Shown piece after piece: positions 1 through 5,498 of a stretch of DNA of 8,352 nt. Below the pieces are notes generated by a model. It did not search any database. It was not told the origin of the DNA and saw only the letters and a list, made by a program, of their open reading frames with translations. The translations under genes were made by a program, and so were the position numbers. Position 1 is the first letter of the stretch. Each line of letters starts with the position of its first letter. Source of the DNA: an uncultured Gammaproteobacteria bacterium (GTDB lineage Bacteria > Pseudomonadota > Gammaproteobacteria > SZUA-140); assembly GCA_945787585.1 (NCBI GenBank), contig CALZIG010000119.1:1-8352 (forward strand), read 5' to 3'.

Positions 1-29
1 GGGGCACGGAAATCTGGGGCGAGAAGTGA

Positions 30-845
30 TTATTGATCGTACCCACCACCGTGGCCTTTAAAGGGTAGACGTAACATCCACTTTAACGATTGTGCCTGAG
101 GTTGTTGAAACTGTTGCAGGCCAATGATCATCTGGTCATGCCCCTGTGCCGGCTGAGCACGATAGGTGCCGAAGAGTCGATCCCACCATGGCAGGTTGAA
201 GCCGTAATTACTGTTGGTCTCTTGATTGATAATTGAGTGGTGAACGCGGTGCATATCGGGTGTGACGATAAAGCGCCGTAAGACATGATCGACCTGAAAA
301 GGGATATAGACATTGCTGTGGTTAAACATCGCTACGGCGTTGAGAATGATCTCAAAGATTAGTACCGCAATGATGGCGGGGCCTAACAGGCAGATGATTG
401 TCATCTTGATCAGCATTGATAAGATGATTTCAATGGGATGAAAACGGGCTCCGGTGGTGACGTCAATGTCGACATCGCTATGGTGCATCATGTGAAGGCG
501 CCACAACATCGGCACACGATGAAAAAGGCGATGTTGCAGATAGATGCAGAGATCAAGCACGATCACAGCAACGATCACTTCAATCCATAGCGGGAGGTTT
601 ATCTGATTGAAGATCCCCCACTGCTGTTGCGAGGCGTAGAGGGCAACTCCGATGGCGGCCGTGGGAAAGAGAAGGCGCAATAGCAGCGTATTGAAAAAGG
701 TGATGCCGAGGTTGTTGAACCAGCGAAAGCGTTTGGCACTGCGTAGTGGTCGGCGGGGAGACTTGAGTTCCCACAGCGCCATGATCGCAAATATGCCGAA
801 GAAGCAGCTGAGGCGGAGAATGAGTTCGAGGTTATCGTTTTCCAT
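30..845 (-). CDS. Sterol desaturase / fatty acid hydroxylase superfamily membrane protein
   Basis: Predicted integral-membrane di-iron oxygenase of 271 residues. Members of this superfamily hydroxylate or desaturate lipids and sterol-like molecules using O2 and a histidine-bound di-iron centre; the substrate here cannot be deduced. The histidine boxes are clear: HRLFH (H105, H109), HMMHH (H118, H121, H122) and HRVHH (H199, H202, H203), with further conserved histidines at 136 (RFHP) and 176 (FNHSN). After the last box comes the family tail NYGFNLPWWDRLFGTY. Hydrophobic stretches lie near residues 8-24, 47-71, 88-103 and 141-172, and the histidine boxes would face the cytoplasm. The ATG start gives a normal family length; no strong ribosome binding site is visible, only a weak GATGAG upstream. 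The gene begins 20 nt after the rhlB stop on the same strand, so co-transcription or translational coupling is likely. The family call is secure; the specific function is unknown. Confidence 0.9.
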   Translation of the reverse strand: MENDNLELILRLSCFFGIFAIMALWELKSPRRPLRSAKRFRWFNNLGITFFNTLLLRLLFPTAAIGVALYASQQQWGIFNQINLPLWIEVIVAVIVLDLCIYLQHRLFHRVPMLWRLHMMHHSDVDIDVTTGARFHPIEIILSMLIKMTIICLLGPAIIAVLIFEIILNAVAMFNHSNVYIPFQVDHVLRRFIVTPDMHRVHHSIINQETNSNYGFNLPWWDRLFGTYRAQPAQGHDQMIIGLQQFQQPQAQSLKWMLRLPFKGHGGGYDQ

Positions 846-865
846 GCACGATACTCATCGGTGAA

Positions 866-2155
866 TCAGCGGCTGGAAGAGGCCTTTGAGTGCGACCGTC
901 GCGGTGAACGGTGTCGCCCACCCTCCGATTTTTGGTGACGGTGGGTACTGGGGCTTTTTTTAGGGTAGATCGGTGGCTCAGGGGCGACCAGTAATTCAGT
1001 CGTGACCGGCTCGGTTGGAATCTTGTGTCCGACATATTCTTCGATATCAGGCAAGGTAAAGGCGTAGTCTTCACAGGCGAAACTGATGGCGGCGCCACTG
1101 CTACCCGCACGCGCGGTGCGACCGATACGATGGACATAGTCCTCGGCGTCCTGCGGTAGATCATAATTGAAGATGTGGCTTACTTCAGGAATATGCAGGC
1201 CGCGCGCCGCGACATCGGTGGCGACCAGAATCGGCAGTTCACCATCCTGAAACTGCTTGAGCAGCGTAATACGCTTTTTTTGCGGGACATCACCCGAGAG
1301 CGTGCCGGCATTAAAACCGTTACCGGTCAGGAACGCATTGACCTTGTTACCCGCATCCTTGGTATTCACAAAAATGATAGAGCGTAGCGGGTTGAGTTTT
1401 TTCAGCAGGCCCAGCATTAACGGTATTTTTTCATCGTTCGAGGTGTAGTAGATGAGCTGCGTGACGTTATTCGCGGTGACCTTGTCCGTTTCAATCTTGA
1501 CCAGTGTGGGGCTGTTCATGTGTTCGTAAGCAAGTTCTGTCACACGGAACGACAGTGTGGCGGAGAACAACAGGTTTAGACGATTTTCAGGGGTTGGCAT
1601 ACGCCGCAGCAGAAAACGGATATCTTTGATAAAGCCGAGATCAAACATTCGGTCTGCCTCATCAAGCACCATCACTTCAATCGATTTAAGATTAAAGAGA
1701 TTCTGTTTGAAAAAATCAATGGTGCGTCCCGGCGTGCCGATCAGAATATCAAGCCCGCCACTCACCATCTCTTTTTGCGATTCGTAGCCGGCACCGCCGT
1801 AGACAACGCCAATCTTTAGCCCGGTCATCTCGCCGAGGGTGAGGGCATCTTTGTGAATTTGCAGCGCGAGCTCGCGAGTCGGGGCAAGCACTAAAGCGCG
1901 AGGATTATGACCAACGACGGATTTATCGGCCTTGCTGGTCAGCAGGCGGTTCATTAATGCAATTAAAAAAGCGGCTGTTTTGCCGGTGCCAGTTTGCGCC
2001 TGGCCGGCAATATCAGTGCCCGCTAACGCTAGTGGTAAGGTCTCTGCCTGAATCGGTGTGCATTGATTAAACCCTGTTTTTTCAATGCCCTGCAAGAGTT
2101 TTGCGGGAAGATTCAGTGAGGAAAATAGTGTGCTGGATAAATGATGTTCGCTCAT
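866..2155 (-). CDS. rhlB: ATP-dependent DEAD-box RNA helicase RhlB
   Basis: Cytoplasmic RNA helicase of 429 residues. In E. coli, RhlB unwinds structured RNA for the RNase E degradosome. All superfamily 2 motifs are visible in order: Q motif GFNQCTPIQ (28-36), Walker A AQTGTGKT (53-60), PTREL (92-96), GG (120-121), TPGR (141-144), DEAD (165-168), SAT (198-200), FVNT (262-265), [11 protein letters not shown] (312-322) and [10 protein letters not shown] (342-351). RhlB-specific wording includes [16 protein letters not shown] and the [17 protein letters not shown] segment after motif VI. The last 30 or so residues form a low-complexity tail rich in R, K, H and S, as in E. coli RhlB, probably for RNA or partner binding. 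Divergent placement next to trxA and rho matches E. coli and supports RhlB over RhlE, SrmB or DeaD. The ATG start has no GGAG-like ribosome binding site; the preceding bases are pyrimidine-rich. Confidence 0.96.
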   Translation of the reverse strand: MSEHHLSSTLFSSLNLPAKLLQGIEKTGFNQCTPIQAETLPLALAGTDIAGQAQTGTGKTAAFLIALMNRLLTSKADKSVVGHNPRALVLAPTRELALQIHKDALTLGEMTGLKIGVVYGGAGYESQKEMVSGGLDILIGTPGRTIDFFKQNLFNLKSIEVMVLDEADRMFDLGFIKDIRFLLRRMPTPENRLNLLFSATLSFRVTELAYEHMNSPTLVKIETDKVTANNVTQLIYYTSNDEKIPLMLGLLKKLNPLRSIIFVNTKDAGNKVNAFLTGNGFNAGTLSGDVPQKKRITLLKQFQDGELPILVATDVAARGLHIPEVSHIFNYDLPQDAEDYVHRIGRTARAGSSGAAISFACEDYAFTLPDIEEYVGHKIPTEPVTTELLVAPEPPIYPKKSPSTHRHQKSEGGRHRSPRRSHSKASSSR

Positions 2156-2206
2156 AGTTAGAGAAAGAATAGCAGATTCAGAGATATCTTATGGTTTTTA
2201 TTATTG

Positions 2207-2221
2207 ACACAATGTTTGTGT
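2207..2221. promoter_or_regulatory. Perfect palindrome in the rhlB/trxA divergent promoter region
   Basis: ACACAA, then TGT, then TTGTGT forms a perfect 6+3+6 inverted repeat. Its left arm overlaps a TTGACA hexamer (2204-2209) that could serve as a plus-strand -35. Its left arm read on the minus strand is TTGTGT, 15-17 nt upstream of the AT-rich hexamers TAAGAT and AGATAT. The position between two divergent genes fits an operator for one or both. It does not match the CRP or FNR consensus well. No good -10 lies 17 nt from TTGACA on the plus strand; the closest is AATAAT at 2239-2244, which would pair instead with TTGTGT at 2216-2221 at 17 nt spacing. The palindrome is seen directly; a regulatory role is inferred. 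Confidence 0.35.
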
Positions 2222-2310
2222 ATTGCGGTGAGATTGTTAATAATTACGTTCAGCCATAGATCCTGACACAGGGACGAGATGGGTTTTGGTCAATTGAATT
2301 AAAGTAATCT

Positions 2311-2315
2311 GGAGG
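2311..2315 (+). promoter_or_regulatory. Ribosome binding site of trxA
   Basis: GGAGG lies 8 nt upstream of a GTG codon at 2324. It is a near-consensus Shine-Dalgarno sequence with good spacing. It fixes the non-ATG start of trxA, because no in-frame ATG is close by and the resulting protein begins exactly where thioredoxins do. Confidence 0.8.
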
Positions 2316-2323
2316 CACAGAGG

Positions 2324-2650
2324 GTGAGTGACAATATTAGCGCTGTAACAGACGCGACATTTGAAGACGACGTATTAAAGTCTGAGGTACCTGTATTAGT
2401 AGACTTTTGGGCCGAGTGGTGTGGCCCATGCAAGATGATTGCACCGATTCTGGAAGAGATCGCGGCTGAATATGACGGCAAGATTCGTATCGCCAAGCTA
2501 AATATCGATGATAATCCAGCTACGCCACCACGTTATGGTATTCGTGGCATACCTACCTTAATGCTATTTAAGGCGGGTAATGTTGAAGCAACCAAGGTTG
2601 GCGCGGTTTCTAAATCTCAACTCTCAGCATTTATTGATAGTAATAACTAA
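2324..2650 (+). CDS. trxA: Thioredoxin 1
   Basis: Small cytoplasmic dithiol-disulfide oxidoreductase of 108 residues, the standard length for thioredoxin 1. It passes electrons from thioredoxin reductase to ribonucleotide reductase, peroxiredoxins, methionine sulfoxide reductase and other targets. The active site WCGPC is at residues 32-36 (C33 and C36), inside [15 protein letters not shown]. The buried acidic residue is D27, and the cis-proline loop is GIRGIPTL with P77. The order of secondary-structure motifs matches E. coli TrxA throughout. The start is GTG, set by a GGAGG site 8 nt upstream. The gene lies divergent from rhlB and upstream of rho, the conserved gammaproteobacterial order. 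A 17-bp hairpin begins 30 nt after the stop codon and separates it from rho. Nothing is missing or truncated. Confidence 0.97.
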   Translation: MSDNISAVTDATFEDDVLKSEVPVLVDFWAEWCGPCKMIAPILEEIAAEYDGKIRIAKLNIDDNPATPPRYGIRGIPTLMLFKAGNVEATKVGAVSKSQLSAFIDSNN

Positions 2651-2679
2651 AATTCGTTAATTTTAATTAAAGTATTTTA

Positions 2680-2721
2680 AGGGCTGGACGTTATCAAAAA
2701 ATAATGATAGCGTTTAGCCCT
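2680..2721 (+). terminator. Long hairpin between trxA and rho (weak terminator or leader structure)
   Basis: Bases 2680-2696 pair with 2705-2721 to give an uninterrupted 17-bp RNA stem around the 8-nt loop AAAAATAA. Three pairs are G-U wobbles (2686-2715, 2687-2714 and 2691-2710). In a minus-strand transcript these would be C-A mismatches, so the continuous stem exists only in plus-strand RNA. The bases after the stem (TGTTCTAATA) are a poor U tract. It may be an inefficient trxA terminator, a processing or 3'-end stabilising structure, or part of the rho leader. The hairpin is certain from the sequence; its role is not. Confidence 0.6.
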
Positions 2722-2740
2722 GTTCTAATAAAAAAATAGA

Positions 2741-2770
2741 CCAACGCCCTTACCGGCAACTCCTCTCCCA
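2741..2770 (+). promoter_or_regulatory. C-rich, G-poor segment in the rho leader (candidate rut site)
   Basis: This 30-nt stretch contains 16 C and only 3 G, and ends in the pyrimidine run TCCTCTCCC, while its flanks are AT-rich. Unstructured C-rich RNA with YC dimers is the known loading substrate of Rho. The rho gene of E. coli is autoregulated by Rho-dependent termination in its leader, so a rut site here would make sense. The composition is seen; the function is inferred by analogy. Confidence 0.35.
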
Positions 2771-2801
2771 AGTAATAGCAGCCAATAGAAATATCTTTGG
2801 G

Positions 2802-2864
2802 GTGGAATCCGTTCTTTCTGTTGTCCACTTCATTTTTCAACAACTATCCAAAAAATCCATATGA
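2802..2864 (+). CDS. Possible 20-codon leader ORF overlapping the rho start
   Basis: A GTG-initiated reading frame encodes a 20-residue peptide beginning [10 protein letters not shown] and ending LSKKSI. Its TGA stop overlaps the rho start codon as ATGA, the classic geometry for translational coupling. E. coli rho also has a short upstream ORF, rhoL. Against it, there is no clear Shine-Dalgarno sequence before the GTG, ORFs this short arise by chance, and no similarity can be tested. It is listed because rho itself lacks a visible ribosome binding site and might depend on coupling. Confidence 0.2.
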   Translation: MESVLSVVHFIFQQLSKKSI

Positions 2865-4117
2865 ATCTAACTGACCTGAAACAAAAATCCGCTGTAGAGC
2901 TGGTTGAGCTCGCCCGATCCATGGGTATCGAAAACATGGCGCGTTCGCGTCGACAAGATCTAATTTTTGCCATCCTTAAATCCCATGCCAAAAAAGGTGA
3001 AGACATTCACAGTGTCGGTGTGCTGGAAATTTTGCAGGATGGCTTTGGTTTTTTGCGCTCAGCAGACAGTTCTTATCTGGCGGGTCCGGATGATATTTAT
3101 GTTTCCCCCAGTCAGATTCGTCGTTTTAGCCTGCGCACTGGTGATACCGTCGCCGGTAAAATTCGACCACCTAAAGAGGGCGAGCGTTATTTTGCGCTGC
3201 TAAAAGTCAGTGAGATCAATTTTGAATCCCCGGAAGTTGCGAAAAGTAAGGTGTTGTTTGAGAACCTGACACCGCTGTTCGCCAATGAACGCCTTAATCT
3301 GGAGCTGGGTAACGGCAGTACTGAGGACATCACTGCACGTATTATTGAGCTGGTATCGCCAATTGGTAAGGGGCAGCGTGGCATGATTGTATCGCCACCA
3401 AAGGCCGGTAAAACAATGATGTTGCAGAGTATTGCGCACTCTATTACGGAACAGAATCCTGAGTGCTATATGATCGTACTGCTGATCGACGAGCGCCCCG
3501 AGGAGGTGACCGAGATGGCGCGTTCAGTGCGCGGTGAAGTAATCTCCAGTACCTTTGATGAGCCTGCAACGCGCCATGTACAGGTTGCTGAAATGGTGAT
3601 CGAAAAGGCAAAACGACTGGTTGAGCATAAGCGTGATGTGGTAATTCTTCTCGATTCGATCACCCGCCTGGCCCGTGCCTATAATACCGTCATACCGTCA
3701 TCCGGCAAGGTGTTGACGGGTGGTGTTGATGCTAACGCTTTGCAGCGACCCAAGCGTTTCTTTGGCGCCGCGCGAAATATTGAAGAGGGCGGTAGTTTGA
3801 CCATCCTTGCGACAGCGTTGATCGACACCGGTTCGCGGATGGATGATGTGATCTACGAAGAATTTAAAGGGACCGGTAATATGGAGCTGCATCTCGAGCG
3901 CCGCATTGCCGAGAAGCGTATCTACCCTGCGATCAATCTCAACCGTTCGGGTACGCGCCGCGAAGAGCTGCTAACCAAGCCGGACGAGCTGCAGAAGATG
4001 TGGATTCTGCGCAAACTGTTGCATCCGATGGATGAGCTGGCAGCGATGGAATTTCTGATGGATAAGCTCAAGGCGACCAAGACCAACGCCGAATTTTTTG
4101 ATTCAATGAAGCGATAG
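2861..4117 (+). CDS. rho: Transcription termination factor Rho
   Basis: Hexameric RNA-dependent ATPase and 5'-to-3' translocase that ends transcription at Rho-dependent sites. It has 418 residues against 419 in E. coli, and key residues keep E. coli numbering. The N-terminal helical domain covers roughly 1-47. The OB-fold primary RNA site follows, with GFGFLR (F62, F64, R66) and [15 protein letters not shown] (75-89). The ATPase core has Walker A PPKAGKT (179-185; K181, K184), the ERPEEVTEM segment (211-219), Walker B VVILLD ending at D265, the Q loop around [10 protein letters not shown] (285-294), the R loop near EEFKGTGN (333-340) and the arginine finger R366. Residues that contact bicyclomycin in E. 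coli (D210, R212, S266, K336, G337) are all present, so sensitivity would be expected. The ATG at 2861 gives the correct family N-terminus but lacks an obvious ribosome binding site. The long leader suggests autoregulation. Confidence 0.98.
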   Translation: MNLTDLKQKSAVELVELARSMGIENMARSRRQDLIFAILKSHAKKGEDIHSVGVLEILQDGFGFLRSADSSYLAGPDDIYVSPSQIRRFSLRTGDTVAGKIRPPKEGERYFALLKVSEINFESPEVAKSKVLFENLTPLFANERLNLELGNGSTEDITARIIELVSPIGKGQRGMIVSPPKAGKTMMLQSIAHSITEQNPECYMIVLLIDERPEEVTEMARSVRGEVISSTFDEPATRHVQVAEMVIEKAKRLVEHKRDVVILLDSITRLARAYNTVIPSSGKVLTGGVDANALQRPKRFFGAARNIEEGGSLTILATALIDTGSRMDDVIYEEFKGTGNMELHLERRIAEKRIYPAINLNRSGTRREELLTKPDELQKMWILRKLLHPMDELAAMEFLMDKLKATKTNAEFFDSMKR

Positions 4118-4158
4118 GCGCCGTCGGCTTAAAGCCTATCGACTGATTAATCAATAGG
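4112..4158 (+). other. Overlapping inverted repeats at the end of rho
   Basis: CGATAGGC (4112-4119, containing the rho TAG stop) is perfectly complementary to GCCTATCG (4134-4141), with a 14-nt loop. The core CCTAT (4135-4139) can instead pair with a second ATAGG at 4154-4158. The two stems are mutually exclusive. The second is followed by TTAGTTTCATTT, a moderately U-rich tail. This may be the rho terminator region, but neither stem is a convincing intrinsic terminator. Confidence 0.35.
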
Positions 4159-4194
4159 TTAGTTTCATTTCGTGAATCCCGATACGATATTAAC

Positions 4195-4223
4195 TTGCTG
4201 ATCGGCAAGGATTTACATACAAT
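4195..4223 (+). promoter_or_regulatory. Sigma-70 promoter for rpmE
   Basis: TTGCTG (-35) and TACAAT (-10) are separated by exactly 17 nt and lie about 75 nt upstream of rpmE. The bases after the -10 (ACGCGGCC) are GC-rich. GC-rich discriminators are typical of ribosomal promoters that are down-regulated by ppGpp, so stringent control is plausible. Transcription would begin near 4230, giving a leader of roughly 70 nt. Confidence 0.6.
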
Positions 4224-4237
4224 ACGCGGCCAACGTT

Positions 4238-4273
4238 TATGCGGTGCCTGGAGTGGGTTCAGGTGGCGGCATA
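4238..4273 (+). promoter_or_regulatory. Candidate structured leader of rpmE mRNA
   Basis: TATGC (4238-4242) pairs with GCATA (4269-4273), and CCTG (4247-4250) pairs with CAGG (4260-4263), leaving an internal loop of GGTG against TGGCG and a G-rich apical loop GAGTGGGTT. The structure sits between the promoter and the ribosome binding site. Autogenous repression of rpmE by bL31 through its leader is known in E. coli and relatives, and this hairpin is a reasonable counterpart. Homology to that leader was not tested. Confidence 0.4.
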
Positions 4274-4299
4274 TAAGAATATTTGTGAGGTTGAACAGC

Positions 4300-4506
4300 A
4301 TGAAATCAGACATCCATCCAGCATATGATGAAATTGACGTTACCTGTAGTTGCGGTAACACCTTTAAGACCCGTTCTACAGCAGGTAAAGCGTTACGTCT
4401 TGATGTCTGTTCGATGTGTCATCCTTTTTACACCGGTAAACAGAAGGTCCTTGATACCGCAGGTCGAGTTGACAAGTTTAGACAGAAATACGGTAAAAAA
4501 AGTTAA
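4300..4506 (+). CDS. rpmE: 50S ribosomal protein bL31 (zinc-binding, C+ type)
   Basis: Ribosomal protein of 68 residues that sits in the large subunit and bridges to the small-subunit head. It begins [12 protein letters not shown] and contains the family signatures [21 protein letters not shown] and GRVDKF. The zinc ligands C16, C18, C37 and C40 are all present, so this is the zinc-containing type A paralogue. In bacteria with two L31 forms, the zinc type is replaced by a C- form under Zur control when zinc is scarce. The ATG at 4300 is chosen because it matches the family N-terminus and has GAGG (4287-4290) 9 nt upstream; an in-frame extension upstream to 4195 crosses the promoter and is not coding. 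The gene follows rho, has its own promoter, and is followed by a strong terminator 33 nt after its stop. Confidence 0.97.
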   Translation: MKSDIHPAYDEIDVTCSCGNTFKTRSTAGKALRLDVCSMCHPFYTGKQKVLDTAGRVDKFRQKYGKKS

Positions 4507-4525
4507 TTTGAAGCGGCCGTCAAGC

Positions 4526-5347
4526 ATGGCTGTTTTATTAAAAAGGGTGCCTGATTCAGGCACCCTTTTTTTGTTTGCGGCATGGGCGTTATGTCTCTGT
4601 CCGCTGCTTTATGCGGTGCCCAGTGTCGCTGGTGTAGCGCCGCATCAGTGTGTCGCTGCAAATGTCGATGAGTTCCTTAACGTTGAATATGTACACGATG
4701 GCGACACGCTGCATTTAGCAGACGGGCAAAAGGTTCGCCTGATTGGTATCAACACGCCAGAGTTGGCGCGCGATAAAAGCCCCGCAGAGGCGTATGGCAT
4801 TGAGGCGCGCGATGCGCTGCGTCAGTTATTAAAGGCGGGCACCCGTGTCGGTATTCAGTACGGTCATGAGCGATATGACCGCCATGGTCGCACACTAGCG
4901 CATCTCTATCTTGAAGATGGTGGTAGTGTGCAGCAGTGGATGCTTGATAAAGGTTATGCCGCGGCGATAACGATCCCGCCTAACCTGCATAACGCCCATT
5001 GTTACCAGCAGGCAGAGCAGCAGGCACGGTTAGCGCAACGCGGCATATGGCGTCGAGGGGGTCTTAATACCGTTGATGCCACTGCACTCCAGCGCGGTGA
5101 TCAGGGGTTTCGTCTGGTTAAAGGGCAGATAACAAAGGTTAAACGGACTAAAAAGTGGCTCTGGCTCACGTTGTCACCAAACTGTTCACTACGCATTGCA
5201 CGTGCAGATACGCACTATTTTGATGACGGGTTACTGGCGTCATTGGCACAAAAGACGGTGGTGGCCCGAGGCTGGCTAACACAGCGAAAGGGACGGTGGT
5301 CAATGCGCATTCATCACACCAGCTCGCTGATGGTTATGGATGATTGA
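4526..5347 (+). CDS. Secreted thermonuclease-like (SNase domain) nuclease
   Basis: Predicted exported nuclease of 273 residues. With the ATG at 4526 the N-terminus has a KR pair at 6-7, a hydrophobic core TLFLFAAWALCLCPLLYAV (13-31) and a PSVAG region, which together look like a signal peptide. The SNase fold follows at about 50-180: DGDTLHL (58-64), VRLIGINTPE (70-79), ERYDRHGRTLAHLY (115-128) and AEQQARLAQRGIW (163-175). Equivalents of staphylococcal nuclease D21, R35, E43 and R87 are D60, R71, E79 and R122. The D40 equivalent is asparagine (N76), a variant metal-ligand position. A C-terminal segment (190-270) ending in RWSMRIHHTSSL resembles the extra domain of many proteobacterial SNase proteins. 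The start is uncertain: only a weak GAAG lies upstream, and a strong terminator lies within codons 5-16. An in-frame TTG at 4570 is an alternative but loses the basic residues. In-frame codons before 4526 overlap rpmE and are not coding. Confidence 0.85.
   Translation: MAVLLKRVPDSGTLFLFAAWALCLCPLLYAVPSVAGVAPHQCVAANVDEFLNVEYVHDGDTLHLADGQKVRLIGINTPELARDKSPAEAYGIEARDALRQLLKAGTRVGIQYGHERYDRHGRTLAHLYLEDGGSVQQWMLDKGYAAAITIPPNLHNAHCYQQAEQQARLAQRGIWRRGGLNTVDATALQRGDQGFRLVKGQITKVKRTKKWLWLTLSPNCSLRIARADTHYFDDGLLASLAQKTVVARGWLTQRKGRWSMRIHHTSSLMVMDD
4540..4572 (+). terminator. Intrinsic terminator after rpmE, inside the nuclease 5' region
   Basis: GGGTGCCTG (4545-4553) and CAGGCACCC (4557-4565) form a perfect 9-bp GC-rich stem with an ATT loop, preceded by five A and followed by seven T (4566-4572). 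This is a textbook Rho-independent terminator and ends the rpmE transcript. It falls inside the nuclease reading frame if that starts at 4526. Confidence 0.93.
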
Positions 5348-5380
5348 TCATATTGACGAACATTAGAGGCCAACTTTGCG

Positions 5381-5491
5381 ATGAGCGAGATAATATCTAA
5401 ACGCACGCGCTGGATGAGATTTGCAGCGAATAAGGCAATGACCGATAATTGCCAGCCTGTGGCTGAAATAGATTCTATATATAAGGTGTGA
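5381..5491 (+). CDS. Possible 36-residue small ORF upstream of malic enzyme
   Basis: An ATG-initiated frame encodes 36 residues, beginning MSEIISKRTRWMRF and ending DSIYKV. It has an AGAGG 11 nt upstream and ends 7 nt before the malic enzyme start. It is basic at the N-terminal end and has no recognisable motif or membrane segment. It fills most of the 151-nt gap between the nuclease and malic enzyme. It could be a leader peptide or a chance ORF; no known family is recognised. Confidence 0.22.
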   Translation: MSEIISKRTRWMRFAANKAMTDNCQPVAEIDSIYKV

Positions 5492-5498
5492 TGGCAGT

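Noticed and set aside
916..961. Terminator-like pattern on the plus strand: CCCACC/GGTGGG followed by seven T
   Set aside because: The T run starts 9 nt after the stem, the loop is 17 nt, no plus-strand gene ends here, and the bases encode the basic tail of RhlB on the other strand.
832..1164. 110-residue minus-strand reading frame inside rhlB
   Set aside because: It overlaps the conserved helicase C-terminal domain in another frame, has no recognisable motif and an implausible composition.
2204..2232. TTGACA as a consensus sigma-70 -35 with 17-nt spacing for trxA
   Set aside because: The hexamer at the correct spacing is GGTGAG, not a -10. TTGACA is reported only as overlapping the palindrome.
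4195..4299. In-frame upstream extension of rpmE
   Set aside because: It crosses the -35/-10 promoter and leader hairpin, adds residues absent from all bL31 proteins, and a proper GAGG site marks the ATG at 4300.
4068..4361. Minus-strand 97-residue frame across the rho-rpmE gap
   Set aside because: It overlaps the rho 3' end, the rpmE promoter and rpmE codons on the opposite strand, with no recognisable domain or ribosome binding site.
4325..4525. In-frame upstream extension of the nuclease
   Set aside because: It lies almost wholly within rpmE in a different frame and would put the signal peptide in the middle of the protein.
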